Counted from the first letter of the stretch, positions 19,330 to 29,605 are shown. The stretch is 64,000 nt of DNA from Arion vulgaris (GCA_020796225.1 CM036758.1:72132366-72196365), one strand, 5' to 3'. Notes: generated by a model from the letters alone, not told the origin. Made by a program: numbers and translations.

Positions 19330-19870
19330 TCTTCTTCTCCCCCTTTCAACTCCCAACGGAGAACAGGTCTTCAATAAACTTCTTCCAGCTCTTCCTCTCT
19401 CCTGCCATCCCTTCCAATTTGTTTCCATGTTTTACCTAACCTTTTAACATCAGTCTCCAGCTAGGTATGTCTAGGCCTTCCCCTAATCCTCTTTCTCTGC
19501 GGGTTCCAAAACAATTCCTGGCTTGTAATGCTTTCGGTCGGTCTTCTCAATGTGTGTCCTATTCATCGCCAGCGTTCTTCTGTAGCTCTTTCTCCACTGT
19601 TGTCTGCTTAGTTCTTTCTCTGAGTTCCTTGTTCGTAATCTTATCATACCATCTCAGTCTCTCTATTCTACTGAAACATCTATTTATGAAAGTCTGTAGG
19701 TGTCTAGTGGTTTCTGTTGTTATCTTCCATGTTTTCTAGCCATAGAACAGACAGCACTGACTTCACATTTATTATCTTCTTTGTTTCCTAGACATAGAAC
19801 AGACAGCACTGACTTCACATTTATTTGAAAGGTTCTCAGCTTTGTATTATGTTGATTTACTAGTCATTAA
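19330..19870 (-). pseudogene. LINE-V C-terminal region
   Basis: The minus strand encodes, with many breaks, KLRTFQINVKSVL, ending near SPLGVERGR. Intermediate pieces include RMIRLRTRN-like and KRT-His-Ile-type segments and an Arg-Pro-rich patch. This is a widespread LINE C-terminus (Lys-Leu-Arg-Thr-Phe-x-x-Asn-Val-Lys-Ser-Val-Leu). A 54-bp duplication (catagaacagacagcactga at about 19741 and 19795) lies at its 5' side. Confidence 0.7.
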
Positions 19871-20049
19871 TAATTAAAATCCACTGAAGATTTCCCGGTA
19901 GTTTTTGTGTGGTAGTCTGCTGCAACTCATGGTATTTACGCGTCCACATTTGACTTTTAGTAGTAACACTATAATATGCTGGTTAGTACAATTGTAAGCA
20001 GGAAGGTAGTGCAATTAACTATCTACTCTTAAAAAGTTAAATTGACATA

Positions 20050-20305
20050 GGGGGTCTCTGTGGATAAGTGGTTACGCCCTTTGCGTTGTGAGTCGAAGGT
20101 CGTGGGTTCGAATCCGGACCGCGCCGTTCTGTTCACGAGTGCAGTTTTTTCAGAGACCCCTAGGATTGTTGCTGGAGCTACGGAGTTCGTGCTTTTGCAA
20201 TACTCTCGGCAGGTGGCATGCCATTTCTGCGGAGAAGGACCGAGCCGTATAGGGTAAAATCCGGTACAATGAAGTCAATCTTTCGGCTTTTAAACCCTTC
20301 TTTTA
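20050..20305 (+). mobile_element. SINE-A, reference-quality full-length copy
   Basis: Starts ggggtctctgtggataagtg with A box tggataagtggtta (from 20061) and a consensus-perfect B box ggttcgaatcc (20105-20115). The body and 3' end (tcggcttttaaacccttctt) match the other copies. This copy best shows the tRNA origin of the family. Confidence 0.92.
20061..20115 (+). promoter_or_regulatory. Internal RNA polymerase III promoter (A and B boxes) of SINE-A
   Basis: A box tggataagtgg (20061-20071) and B box ggttcgaatcc (20105-20115), about 34 bp apart as in tRNA genes. Whether it is active cannot be told. Confidence 0.75.
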
Positions 20306-20328
20306 ATCTTTTGACTTAAACGATTGAC

Positions 20329-20535
20329 CCGCCCGCCTGCCCAGGGTGTTCGTAGCGCGTTGGACTATGGGTGACAAGCTCCCTGTGAGTGCGGGTTCAA
20401 TTCCGCGGGTTGGCAGAAAAGCCACAGGTTCAACAGATTCACGGTGTTCGTGGCACCGAATCGAAGGGTTACGATGTCCATGGCACTGAGCCAAAGAGCT
20501 GAAAGCTCAAGTGCTTCTGGATCGGTAATAAAAAA
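20329..20535 (+). mobile_element. SINE-G with poly(A) tail and near-perfect 11-bp duplication
   Basis: Starts ccgcccgcctgcccagggtg. The tRNA-like head holds tagcgcgttgga and gggttcaattccgc. It ends gcttctggatcgg and a run of As. Flanks aaacgattgac (20318-20328) and aaacgattcac (20536-20546) differ at one base. Confidence 0.85.
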
Positions 20536-20559
20536 AAACGATTCACAGGTCCAGACAAT

Positions 20560-21990
20560 ATAACAACAGAAGAAATAGAAACAACAGGCAAATGTGGTGT
20601 AGGCGTTTTAACACAATTATTTAATTACATCTACAACATCGGATATGTACCCAAAGATTTACTACAATCCATTTTTATAGTGCTACCAAAGAAAGCAGGA
20701 ACGATAGAATGCGAAGAACACCGCACAATCAGCCTCAAAAGTCTCGTAAATGACTTTTCAGCATTATTATGAGAAGGGTACGAAACAAAATAAGACCAGA
20801 AGTTAAGGAAGAACAATGTGGCTTTGTTGAACGCAGGGGAACAAACAACGCAATATATACAATAAGAACAATATTGGAAAGATCAATAGAAATGAAGTTT
20901 GACTTATACCTATGTTTCATAGACTACTCAAAAGCTTTCGATAAAGTAAAACATGGAGAAATAATCAGCATGTTTGAAAGTATCAATATTGATGGGAAAG
21001 ATCTTAGACTGATCAAGAATATGTACTGGCAATAAAGCGCAGCCATAAGACTAGAGAATCAGAGTGGAAACTACCAGGCGATACAATTAGAAGTAAGACA
21101 AGGATGCGTACTCTCACCAGACTTGTTCAACCTACACAGTAAAAACGTTATGAGATCTAATGAAGAAAAGACATGAATAACAGTTGGCGGACAAAATATA
21201 AACAATCTAAGATACGCCGATGACACAGTTCTCATGGCTACAAATGAACAAGATCTACAATACTTAATACTTGATAGACATATTAGTGGGAGAAAGTGAA
21301 AAGAAAGGATTAAGAATGAATATAAAGAAAACAGAGGTTATGGTTGTCTCCAAGAAACAGGAAACACCAACATGTAATATCAAAATAAATAACACAAAAC
21401 TGAAACAAGTCCATCGATTCAAGTATCTAGGAACATTCTTAACATCAGATGGAAGATGTACAACAGAGATTAGGAGTAGAATAGCTCAAACGAAAGCAGC
21501 TTTTATGAAAATGAAGAACACACTATGCGTGAACTCACTACCAATGACACTGCGAAAACGAGTACTGCAGTGCTATATTGAACCAATACTTATGTATGGT
21601 AGCGAATCATGGACACTGAACAAACAATCAATACGATCATTGGAAGCCACATAGATGTGGTTTTACAGAATAATGCTGAAAATTCCATGAGCAGCAAAGA
21701 AAACAAATGATGTTTTAAATTAGGCCTGCACACAAAGAAACCTTATCCAAAGAATAAGAATCCGACAATCAAGGTTCTTCGAGCATATAATGCGAAGAGA
21801 AGGTTTAGAACATTTGGTGACTACAGGTAAAATTCAGGGAAGGAGAGATCGTGGAAGACAGAGGAGAAGATGTTGGATGATCTGACATCATGGTTCGACA
21901 AAAGGTCAACGTCAGAACTGAATACATGCACCAAGCAGAGAGAGCTGAGGAGAGACATGATCGCCTACGCCGGCAGGCATGGCACTTGAT
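20560..21990 (+). pseudogene. LINE-I reverse transcriptase and C-terminus, longest RT remnant here
   Basis: Plus-strand RT motifs in order: IVLPKKAG and the CEEHRTISL segment (20675-20735), EEQCGFVERRGTNNAIYTIR (20808-20870), FIDYSKAFDKVKH (20918-20956), QGCVLSP (about 21100), RYADDTVLMATNE (21212-21250, the catalytic Tyr-Ala-Asp-Asp box), KTEVMVVSKK, FKYLGTFLTSDG, YGSESWTLNKQ, then a FFEHIMRREGLEHLV-like end. At least four stops or frameshifts break it. It ends in ttgattgattgattgattg, probably the tail. RTE-like by motif order. The enzyme would make cDNA at a nicked target, but this copy is dead. Confidence 0.88.
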
Positions 21991-22084
21991 TGATTGATTG
22001 ATTGATTGACTTAATCGTTGAACAAACACAGTCGCTGCCATGCTTTAGGCGAAGCAACTAAAAACGGAATGTTGTTATGAGATC

Positions 22085-22212
22085 GCTTACATTAATTGTT
22101 CAGAAAGCAATGGCAAACTACTGAACGTATAAGTGATGTCTAGAAAAATCAACGACATGTTTACTGTGGTTGATAGCGAAGTCACGTAAAGGATAGACCA
22201 TGATTTTCATTT
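22085..22212 (+). mobile_element. SINE-P 3' half
   Basis: ttgttcagaaagcaatggca, aactactgaacgtataagtg and gtaaaggatagaccatgatt match the family end; the head is missing. Confidence 0.75.
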
Positions 22213-22257
22213 CATTATATTATTTAACCGAGATCACAGAGGGAAAAGTGGGGAACC

Positions 22258-22475
22258 TCGAGACCTCTGTGACTAAGTGGTTAATCTGTTTGCGCTTCGT
22301 TCCAAAAGCTGTGGACTCGAACCCGGGCCGCATCGTTCTGTTCATATTTGCATTTTTATCCCCAGAAATGCATAGGATTATTGCAAGAGTTACGGAGTTC
22401 ATATAGTGTACATTACTCTCGGCAGACATCGTGCTATTTCTTCAGAGAGAGACTGACTCATATTGGAAAACCCTT
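22258..22475 (+). mobile_element. SINE-A, diverged
   Basis: Retains gtgactaagtggttaa and a B-box-like gactcgaaccc, and a recognisable but mutated body (gagttacggagttcatatag). It runs directly into the 14-bp array. Confidence 0.75.
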
Positions 22476-22664
22476 AGAATGTATCGAGCAAAGTGTACCG
22501 AGCAAAGTGTACTGAGCAAAGTGTACTGAGCAAAGTGTATCGAGCAAAGTGTATCGAGCAAAGTGTATCGAGCAAAGTGTATCGAGCAAAGTGTATCGAG
22601 CAAAGTGTACCAAGCAATGTGTACTGAGCAAAGTGTACCAAGCAAAGTGTATCTAGCAAAGTGT
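22476..22664 (+). repeat. Tandem array, 14-bp unit (gtgtatcgagcaaa), about 13 copies
   Basis: Fills the gap between two SINE-A copies that face each other 3' end to 3' end. Units vary at the ccg/ctg/tcg position. Confidence 0.95.
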
Positions 22665-22878
22665 CACCGGGTTTTACCCCATACGGCTCGGTCCCTCTCC
22701 GCAGAAATGGCACGCTATCTGCCGAGAGTATTGCATAAAGCAGCAATTCCGTAGCTCCAGCAACAATCCTAGAGGTCTCTGGACAAAACTGCACTCGTGG
22801 ACAGAATGGCTTGGTCTGGACTCGAACCCATGACCTTTGAACCACAAGGCAAAGGGCTAAACCAATTAGCCACAGATC
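22665..22878 (-). mobile_element. SINE-A flanked on both sides by 14-bp repeats
   Basis: From caccgggttttaccccatac to aaccaattagccacagatcg. The tRNA-like head (minus strand) is intact except for its first bases. The same kind of 14-bp unit lies on both sides. Confidence 0.88.
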
Positions 22879-23110
22879 GAGCAAAATGTATCGAACAATG
22901 TGTATCGAGCAATGTGTAGCAAGCAATGCGTATCGAGCAATGTGTATCGAGCAATGTGTATCGAGAAATGTGTATCGAGCAATGTGTATCGAGCAAAGTG
23001 TATCGAACAATGTGTATCGAGCAATGTGTATCGAGCAATGTGTATCGAGCAATGTGTATCGAGCATTGTGTATCGAGCAATGTGTATCGAGCAATGTATA
23101 GCAAGCAATC
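22879..23110 (+). repeat. Tandem array, 14-bp unit (gtgtatcgagcaat), about 16 copies
   Basis: Continuation of the array left of the SINE-A copy, mostly with aat in place of aaa at the unit end. Confidence 0.95.
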
Positions 23111-23744
23111 GGTGGCAATAACAGAAAACTGAAAGACAAAAAAATACAATTGAATCTGCAGACAAAGAAATGAATCAGTTTTAAACAGCGAACAAATAAG
23201 TTTTAACAGTCGCTATTATCTCTATATCTCTTCTCTTTTGTTATTTCTGAATTCACATGTCACAGTAACAGAATACTAATACTGTATAAGTTTCCACTCA
23301 TTACACATGGTGACCGGGGTCAGTTAAAAAATATAACATTCAATTAAACGACAACATATCTGAAGCTGTAATCGATACACAGTGATTGATTTCTGGAAGT
23401 TGGCTGAACGCCAGGCAAGATCAAGCGTTTTATCTGAACAGTGCATTCAGATCATTGTCTTGGTCTGCTGTAGAATTTATCATGCTAGTGCTGGAACCGT
23501 CTCGATTTTGGCATTGCTATAGTGAGAAAATTCAATAGATGAAAGATATGTGGGCATATTGTTGCAGACTTGATAGGCTGGAAGACATACTGTGGTATCT
23601 ACGCATAAATATCAATATTGATATAGAGAACAAATGTTACATTTTTGTTCGGGGTAGTCGACAGACTGGGGAATTTAAGGCATAGATATACAACTTGATA
23701 CAGACAGACAATAAGTATTATTTGTTTCAGACTGAATCAGTCTC
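23111..23744. other. Unassigned stretch
   Basis: No recognised repeat or coding segment. Confidence 0.4.
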
Positions 23745-23997
23745 CTTCTTCTTCTTCGAACGCTCCATATCGAGAACTTGTTAACCACGCTGTGTGATTT
23801 GTATGTGATCTGAACCTAAGATCGATTGTACTTAGTGCCAGTTATGCGCATATAAGCACATCCGATTCATGCGTCGCTTTTTATTTACTAGGTAGCTTCC
23901 TAGGTCATACATTAGTTGCCTCTTACGACATGCTTTATAGGTCACATTATATCGTTACTATTCTTGCTTCCTTACAGGCTCCTGTACCACATGGGTG
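23745..23997 (-). mobile_element. SINE-D
   Basis: ttcttcttcgaacgctccat at the tail; core gcctcttacgacatgcttta; 5' end gtaccacatgggtga. Moderately diverged. Confidence 0.83.
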
Positions 23998-24004
23998 ACT
24001 TAAT

Positions 24005-24685
24005 TATAGTTCGTTCCAAAATTCGTGATCAACTTTACCGACCGATATAAAATCATCCACTTGACAGAAATTCTTGATTTTTGCATTTTTATATAGGTAA
24101 CAGTGACGACATTCCAAAAGTATTTTTTGCCACCCAAACCTTTAGTTCTGTAAGAATTTTATTATATGTTATTACTAAATTTACGACGATGTTGATCTGG
24201 TATACTTATCGAAATTTTACAGTACGATTGTCAAGTTTGTCTATAACTAAGCATTTCCGACATACATTCAGTGCAAGTCAAAATCGGGATTCCCGTGGAA
24301 TTAATTACTTCACAATGTTTCATACCGACTGTCATTGGCGTATGTACGCAACATTTACTTTCATTTATAGAAGTGGAAGGTATCATTTGTTCACAATGTC
24401 ACCTTTCTTTTTATAATATGTAATAGGAATACACCTTTGCAATTATTCTCCACCATTTTGTGTATTACTGTAAGTTCTAAACTTTGATTATCATTTTGTT
24501 GTGCTTATGAAAATTATATAACAAAAACGTTTTTTGCATCAACTAAGCTACCTACCAATTAGTTAAACATGAATTCGTAACGTCGTGAGGTATATAAGAC
24601 TGCATGCAAAAATTACTTGTATCCATCAGATAGATTTCGTACAAATTAAACCTTAGTGTGATCACGAATTTTGGAACGAACTATA
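24005..24685. mobile_element. 681-bp DNA element with perfect 27-bp terminal inverted repeats
   Basis: The first 27 bases (tatagttcgttccaaaattc, then gtgatca) are repeated inverted at 24659-24685. The outermost TA on each side could be a TA target duplication, as in Tc1/mariner elements. The interior is AT-rich. A 111-codon open frame at 24081-24416 has no transposase motif that I can see, so I treat it as non-autonomous. Perfect ends suggest it is recent. Confidence 0.85.
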
Positions 24686-24745
24686 GTAAGAGTGTGTATC
24701 ACGAGTGAGTATTGTCACCTGCTGATACTCCACTAAATATAAGAT

Positions 24746-24965
24746 TTCTTGGAAACATTGTAACAAAAATAAGTTACATAAAGATTATATCATTTCTTGG
24801 AAGCAGCAATATGGGGGTTACATAAAGATTATATCATTTCTTGGAAACCGCATTATCTGGGTTATATAAAGATTATATCATTTCTTGGAAGCCGTAATAT
24901 GTGGGTTACATAAAGATTATATCATTTCTTGGAAACCGAATATGTGGTTACATAAAATGTTATAA
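24746..24965 (+). repeat. Imperfect tandem repeat, about 44-bp unit, four to five copies
   Basis: atatcatttcttggaa recurs at spacings of 43-48 bp (24794, 24837, 24882, 24926 for ttcttgg), each followed by variants of gtaatatgtgggttacataa. Confidence 0.88.
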
Positions 24966-24974
24966 TTTTTGAAA

Positions 24975-25215
24975 AATAAAAATCGTGGCATATAATTTAC
25001 TGAACTTAGTCATCAACAACAGTAAACTAGTCATCGATTTTCTAGACACCATGTATACGTTCAGTAGTTTGATATAGCTTTCTGAATGGGAGGTCTATTT
25101 TATCGTGCGTAAAAATCCAAGGAACTAATTTGCTTCCAAACTTGCCCGCCGCGGAGTTGGAACCAGGTACTTATGGGTTGTGATTTAAGCCACAGACGCT
25201 CACTACAATTATTTT
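24975..25215 (-). mobile_element. SINE-P, full length, diverged
   Basis: Reverse-oriented: aaaatcgtggcatataattt at the left, gttggaaccaggtactta (B-box side) and gccacagacgctcactac at the right. Confidence 0.82.
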
Positions 25216-25600
25216 TGGTTATTGGTTACTAAACTGACGTCATTGCACTCCGGGCAGACCCATAGGTTCTCAGTCTCCCCAACAGATATCGCAGAGTATG
25301 CATACTGATCGTTCCCGTGGCTCGCTGATTAAACACACCTCTCACTCTGCCTCTCGGGCCTCCAGTTCTACTTGAAAAACGGGTAACTCCAAACTGCCTG
25401 AATCGCTTCATCGATTCAACATCGAATTTGGTGTCCTCATCCAACAGACAGTCTCGAAGAGATCTAAGAATATCCCCCTTATCCATCTTCAACTCCCCAA
25501 CAATCGATGCTTTTGATGCAAGCCTGTCCGTACTCTCATTACCGTAAACACCCGTATGCCCTACACTACAATTGTTTACAGAGAGCAATAATGGAGAGCG
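25205..25600 (-). pseudogene. LINE-N C-terminus, open copy of the RNase H end
   Basis: An uninterrupted minus-strand frame of about 119 codons. It starts in the last part of the RNase H domain (VGHTGVYGNESTDRLASKAS, keeping the conserved His and final Asp) and continues through the C-terminal tail (ILRSLRDCLLDEDTKFDVES, GRVRGVFNQRATGTISMHTL, RYLLGRLRTYGSARSAM). It aligns with the tail of the copy at 3.6-3.9 kb. 5'-truncated, so inactive, but better preserved than most LINE remnants here. Confidence 0.85.
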
Positions 25601-25658
25601 GGATTTATGGAAGACGAGATAGGGAACGACTAGGACGACGAAGGCATCAAGACAGTAA

Positions 25659-26230
25659 ATCGATTATTGGTTATTGCTTAATGGATACTGAACTAAAATC
25701 AAAGCACTCTGGGTAGATCCATAGCTCAGTCTTCCCCTGGCTGATAAAGTGTATACATGTCGATAATTCACTGGCTTGCTGGTTAAAGGGTTTTAAAGCC
25801 GAAGGATTGACTTCAATGCACCGGGTTTTACCCCATATGGCTGGTCCCTCTCAGCAGAAATGACAAGCCAGCTGCCAAGAGTATTACACAAAACACGAAC
25901 TCCATAGCTCCGGCAAAAATCCTTGGGTCTCTGGAAAAAATGCACTCGTGAACAGAACGACGCGGTTCAGATTTGAACCCGCGACCTTCGACTCGTGGCA
26001 AAGGCTGGTTAAGTACTCCTCATCATTCTAATCCCCAAGGATCCAGTTTTCTTGTGCAATGTATAATTCCAAACTCCTGAAATCGGAAGACAGAATTTCA
26101 ATATCAATGTTAGTGACTTCATCCCAAAAGGCAGTCGTTGCCAATAAACCGATGGATGTCACCTAATCAATCTTCAACTCCCCTATGACCGAGGCAAGCC
26201 GATTACCTCTCTCATTGTCAAGAAAAGCTG
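25659..26230 (-). pseudogene. Second LINE-N 3' fragment, split by SINE-A
   Basis: Left part 25659-25745 matches the LINE-N extreme 3' end (ttggttattgcttaatggat, ctgggtagatccatagctca). Right part 26030-26230 is a diverged version of the coding tail (aattccaaactcctgaaatc, tcttcaactcccctatgacc). SINE-A lies between. Confidence 0.65.
25787..26003 (-). mobile_element. SINE-A with likely 9-bp duplication
   Basis: Flanked by gctggttaa at 25778-25786 and 26004-26012. The A-box part of the head is missing. Because SINE-A itself contains gtggttaag, part of the match could be internal sequence. Confidence 0.75.
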
Positions 26231-26498
26231 TATGAAACATTGTGAACACGACAATGGAGGTAACTCTGAGAATCAATTAGTGGTCGAGAGTCTTTCATGA
26301 AGGCTGTGAAGATAGGATGACTAGTTAAAGGACATGCAACTTGATGATGATGATGAAGATACTATCAAGTGTTTTCTCCACATCCGATGTTTGTGATTTG
26401 ATGATATCCTAGCAATAAATAATAAGGTGATAAAGGAACAGAGTTACAAGCGAAAGTGTTTATAAACATATTGTTGAGAGATTTAGACTATACATGGA

Positions 26499-27192
26499 CT
26501 CTCCTCTCGCTGATCGTTCTTTTTGGCCATTTTGATCATTCTTATTGTGATATATAAACAGCCTTTGCCTAGAACGTATTTTTACGTCACTTCATTCAGC
26601 GCCATTTGAAGCTCTGGTGCTTATCCTTCGGCGACGTGTCCGGCTTTAGCCAACGTTTACTGGGTTCACTCTCCGTCAGCCTTTGGCTGTCCCAGACTAC
26701 CTGAAGGCAGCAGGTTGCTATGTTTTTTAGGGTAGAGACCCTAAGACAACCTTCCTCCCGGGTTATTGAGCGTCATCTGCCCAGGTTACCTGTCTTTTTT
26801 GGACTACTTGGTTTGCCTACCGTCCAGTTTTGTGTACGGTTTGCTGCGCTAGCCTTTGATTTCCCAATCTAACTACAAGACAGTAGTAGTTCTCTGCGTG
26901 CGGATACGCGCACTGGATTCAAGCCTCTGCTGGGATTTCCAGTTTTTCTCTACATTTGGGTGGCCCGCTTGCCACGCGCCTTCGTCGCTCCACCATCAGC
27001 GTCGTGCACGTCTGCCCAACCGGTGGGCTCACCCGTGCATCGTTTGCATGCGTGTTCATTCTGCCCCGGTGCCTGCCCACCGTGTCTATTAGTTCTCACT
27101 GTGCACACATTCACCATTCCTCTAGACTGTTTGGACACGGAGCTCAACTCGGGCCTGCCATACATGAACTGCCTTGCAAATTGATATGATCG
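26499..27192 (-). mobile_element. SINE-S, second copy, flanked by a 36-bp direct repeat
   Basis: Matches 11911-12744 (gtcagcctttggctgtccc, gtgtacggtttgctgcgcta, gcactggattcaagcctctg) without the SINE-A insertion. Flanking repeats 26463-26498 and 27193-27228 (taaacatattgttgagagat ...) match at 34 of 36 bases, longer than the duplications of other SINEs here. Confidence 0.72.
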
Positions 27193-27309
27193 TAAACTTA
27201 TTGTTGAGAGATTTAGACCATACATGGAGTAAATTACAAACGAGAAGATCAATGAATATCATTGAGAAATCAGGATGAGACTTGAACCCGAGTTACAAAC
27301 TAAGAAGTT

Positions 27310-27765
27310 CTGGTCTAAAACCCAAGCGTACCTGGTTCAAACACCGCGGCAAGTAGTTTGGAAACAAATTTGTTTCTGTGGGATTTTTGAAAATGAAAAT
27401 CGTGGCATATCCTTTACAGGACGTAGCCATCAACCACAGGATTTTCTAGGCACCACTTATACGTTCAGTAGTTTGTCATTGATTTCTGAACGGTGAGGTC
27501 TATTGTTACCTGTTTTTATAAAAATCCCACGGAAACGAATTTGCTTCAAACTTGCCCACCGTGGGGTTTGAACCAGGTACGCTTGGGTTTGTGATCGAGC
27601 TCACTACCGCTTGAGCTACAGACGCTCACAACATGGGATTTTTACAAAAGGTAAAAATAAACCTCCCCGTTCAGAAATCAACGGCAAACTACTGAATATT
27701 TAAGTGGTGCCTAGAAAGTCGACGACTCCATGTAAAGGATATGCCACGATTTTCAAGCGTAAAAG
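27310..27765 (+). mobile_element. SINE-P (outer copy), split by a second SINE-P
   Basis: The head half is 27310-27388 and the tail half is 27634-27765. Together they form an ordinary SINE-P. The interruption lies in tgggattttt. Confidence 0.88.
27389..27633 (-). mobile_element. SINE-P (inner copy) inserted in SINE-P, 10-bp duplication
   Basis: A full-length copy in opposite orientation, flanked by tgggattttt at 27379-27388 and 27634-27643. Head: gagcgtctgtagctcaagcg, with B box ggttcaaacccc on the minus strand. Confidence 0.9.
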
Positions 27766-27899
27766 AAATAAAATATTTTCAAAAGCAGACTAAATGATAA
27801 ATGGAATCTCAACATAAACGAGCAGTATGTCCCTCAATGAAAATGACGTCATAAAGACAACAAATGATACAACATTCAGAACATACAGAATCGTCATTA

Positions 27900-28350
27900 G
27901 CATTGCGCCCCGAAATTAGTTCAATGTAAGGAAGAAAATAACTAATACATTAGCATTGCGCCCCCACCACGACATTAGTTTAATGTAAGGAAGAAAATAA
28001 CTAATACATTAGCATTGCGCCCGTCCCCCGACATTAGTTCAATGTAAGGAACAAAATAACTAATACATTATCATTGCGCCCCCACGACATTAGTTTAATG
28101 TAAGGAAGAAAATAACTAATACATTAGCATTGCGCCCCCATGACATTAGTTTAATGTAAGGAAGAAAATAACTAATACATTAGCATTGCGCACCGTCCCC
28201 CCCCGACATTAGTTCAATGTAAGGAACAAAATAACTAATACATTAGCATTGCCCCCACGACATTAGTTTAATGTAAGGAAGAAAATAACTAATACATTAG
28301 CATTGCGCCCCCACGACATTAGTTTAATGTAAGGAAGAAAATAACTAATA
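27900..28350 (+). repeat. Tandem array, 53-63-bp unit, about eight copies
   Basis: Units: acattagtttaatgtaagg, aagaaaataactaatacatt, agcattgcg plus a variable C-tract, which explains the changing period. Two unit types (ttaatg/gaag and ttcaatg/gaac) alternate. Confidence 0.93.
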
Positions 28351-28479
28351 CATCAATTAAGACAATGATATACTACAGTATAATAATGATGAGCATACTG
28401 GCTAAGGAGGAGAGTATGGTCGAATGGCTTAGATCGCGGCTCCCATGCGGGAGACCCGTGTTCAATCCACGGTAAAGCA

Positions 28480-28857
28480 CCCTGTGAGTGCGGGTTTAAT
28501 TCTGCGGGCTGGCAGAAAAGCCGCAGGTTCACCAGATTCACTGTGTTCGCGGCACCGAACCGAAGGGTTACGATGTCCATGGTACCGAACCGAAGTGTGA
28601 CGATGTCCATGACACCGAAGGATGACGATGTCCATGGCACCGAGCCGAAGGGTGACGATGTCCATGGCACCGAGCCGAAGTGTGACGATGTCCATGGCAC
28701 CGAGCCGAAGTGTGACGATGTCCATGGCACCGAACCGAAGTGTGACGATGTCCATGACACCGAAGGATGACGATGTCCATGGCACCGAACCGAAAGGTGA
28801 CAATGTTTATGACACCGAACCGAAGAGCTCAAGTCCTTCTGGATCGGTTTAAAAAAA
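28480..28857 (+). mobile_element. SINE-G inside SINE-H, with internal 30-bp expansion
   Basis: Starts at ccctgtgagtgcgggtttaa (first bases missing), passes gttcgcggcaccgaaccgaa, and ends tccttctggatcgg with a run of As. The segment gacgatgtccatggcaccga occurs about nine times instead of once or twice. Confidence 0.85.
28566..28825 (+). repeat. Tandem array, about 30-bp unit, nine copies, inside SINE-G
   Basis: Units of tgacgatgtccatggcaccg followed by agccgaagtg; one shorter variant (catgacaccgaagga) occurs twice. The 10-codon period gives several spurious frames. Confidence 0.93.
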
Positions 28858-29011
28858 ACATTCCCGGCAAGGCCATGAATTTTTTTCTGTTGTGGGCAAA
28901 AAAGAAAAATCATAACATGAATAGCCTCGCGGCGACTGCACTAGCCATGCTTCCATTAAATTCCTCAGAATCTCGTTCAACCTGTACTACACCGCCCTGA
29001 AAAAGCGGTAT

Positions 29012-29605
29012 TACAGAGAGTAAAGACTGGCTAAGATACTTGAGAAGATGTCAAACATGATTTACTACACAATCTGTGTATATCATAGTTTGTCTTTCAA
29101 TCTTTGTCTGTCTATACAATCCAATCTGTGTTGTCACCAGCTACCATCCAATCTTTACATATCATCATGTATTCTAAATTCTGCGCCTGTCCTCATCTGT
29201 CATCTACTTCTGTGTTCGCAAATCTTCTGAAAGCAGCCAGCGAAACAGTTATCAGCGAAAGTTTGTCTACAGGTTAAGAGATAGCTCAGTAACACCGCCG
29301 CAGCGAACAAATATTTATATAAGCAATCAAAACACATATGCATCAAATACACAGAAGATAGGAAATAAACAACATAAGTACTCGGTTCACTTGAACCCGA
29401 TCTACTCTATGACCTATGCGGGCTCGATGTAAGAAAAGGGTTTGGCTGTTGCAATCAAGTTAACAATACAAATACGTTTTCGTCACTGCCCCTTTGCAAC
29501 AATATCTACACATGACTAGTCTGTAAAAAAGTCCACAAAAAACAACAACTAGTAAACCTGCCGGAGATAACCGACTTTTAAGGCGGTGTAGGACAGGGAG
29601 GAGGT
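29012..29605. other. Mostly unassigned; short SINE-H 3' trace at 29575-29600
   Basis: Near its end, ttaaggcggtgtaggacagg is the reverse of the SINE-H terminal segment. I recognise nothing else. Confidence 0.45.

Larger units (their letters stand above)
28418..29011 (+). mobile_element. SINE-H, split by SINE-G
   Basis: Head 28418-28478: tatggtcgaatggcttagat and B-box-like gtgttcaatcc, close to a Leu/Ser-type tRNA. Body and end 28858-29011: aaggccatgaattttttt, ctgttgtgggcaaaaaag, ending in ccgccctgaaaaagcggtat. Other copies: 31898 (minus), 32801, 56294. Confidence 0.78.

Noticed and set aside
20050..20125. tRNA gene
   Set aside because: A and B boxes are good, but the sequence is the head of SINE-A, followed by the SINE body, and does not form a proper acceptor stem. 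The same applies to the heads of SINE-B, F, G, H and P.
22476..23110. Repeated short units that could suggest a CRISPR array
   Set aside because: Units are contiguous with no spacers, here and in all other arrays, and the sequence is eukaryotic.
24081..24416. 111-codon frame inside the 681-bp inverted-repeat element as its transposase
   Set aside because: No DDE or HTH motif, and composition is like the surrounding AT-rich DNA.
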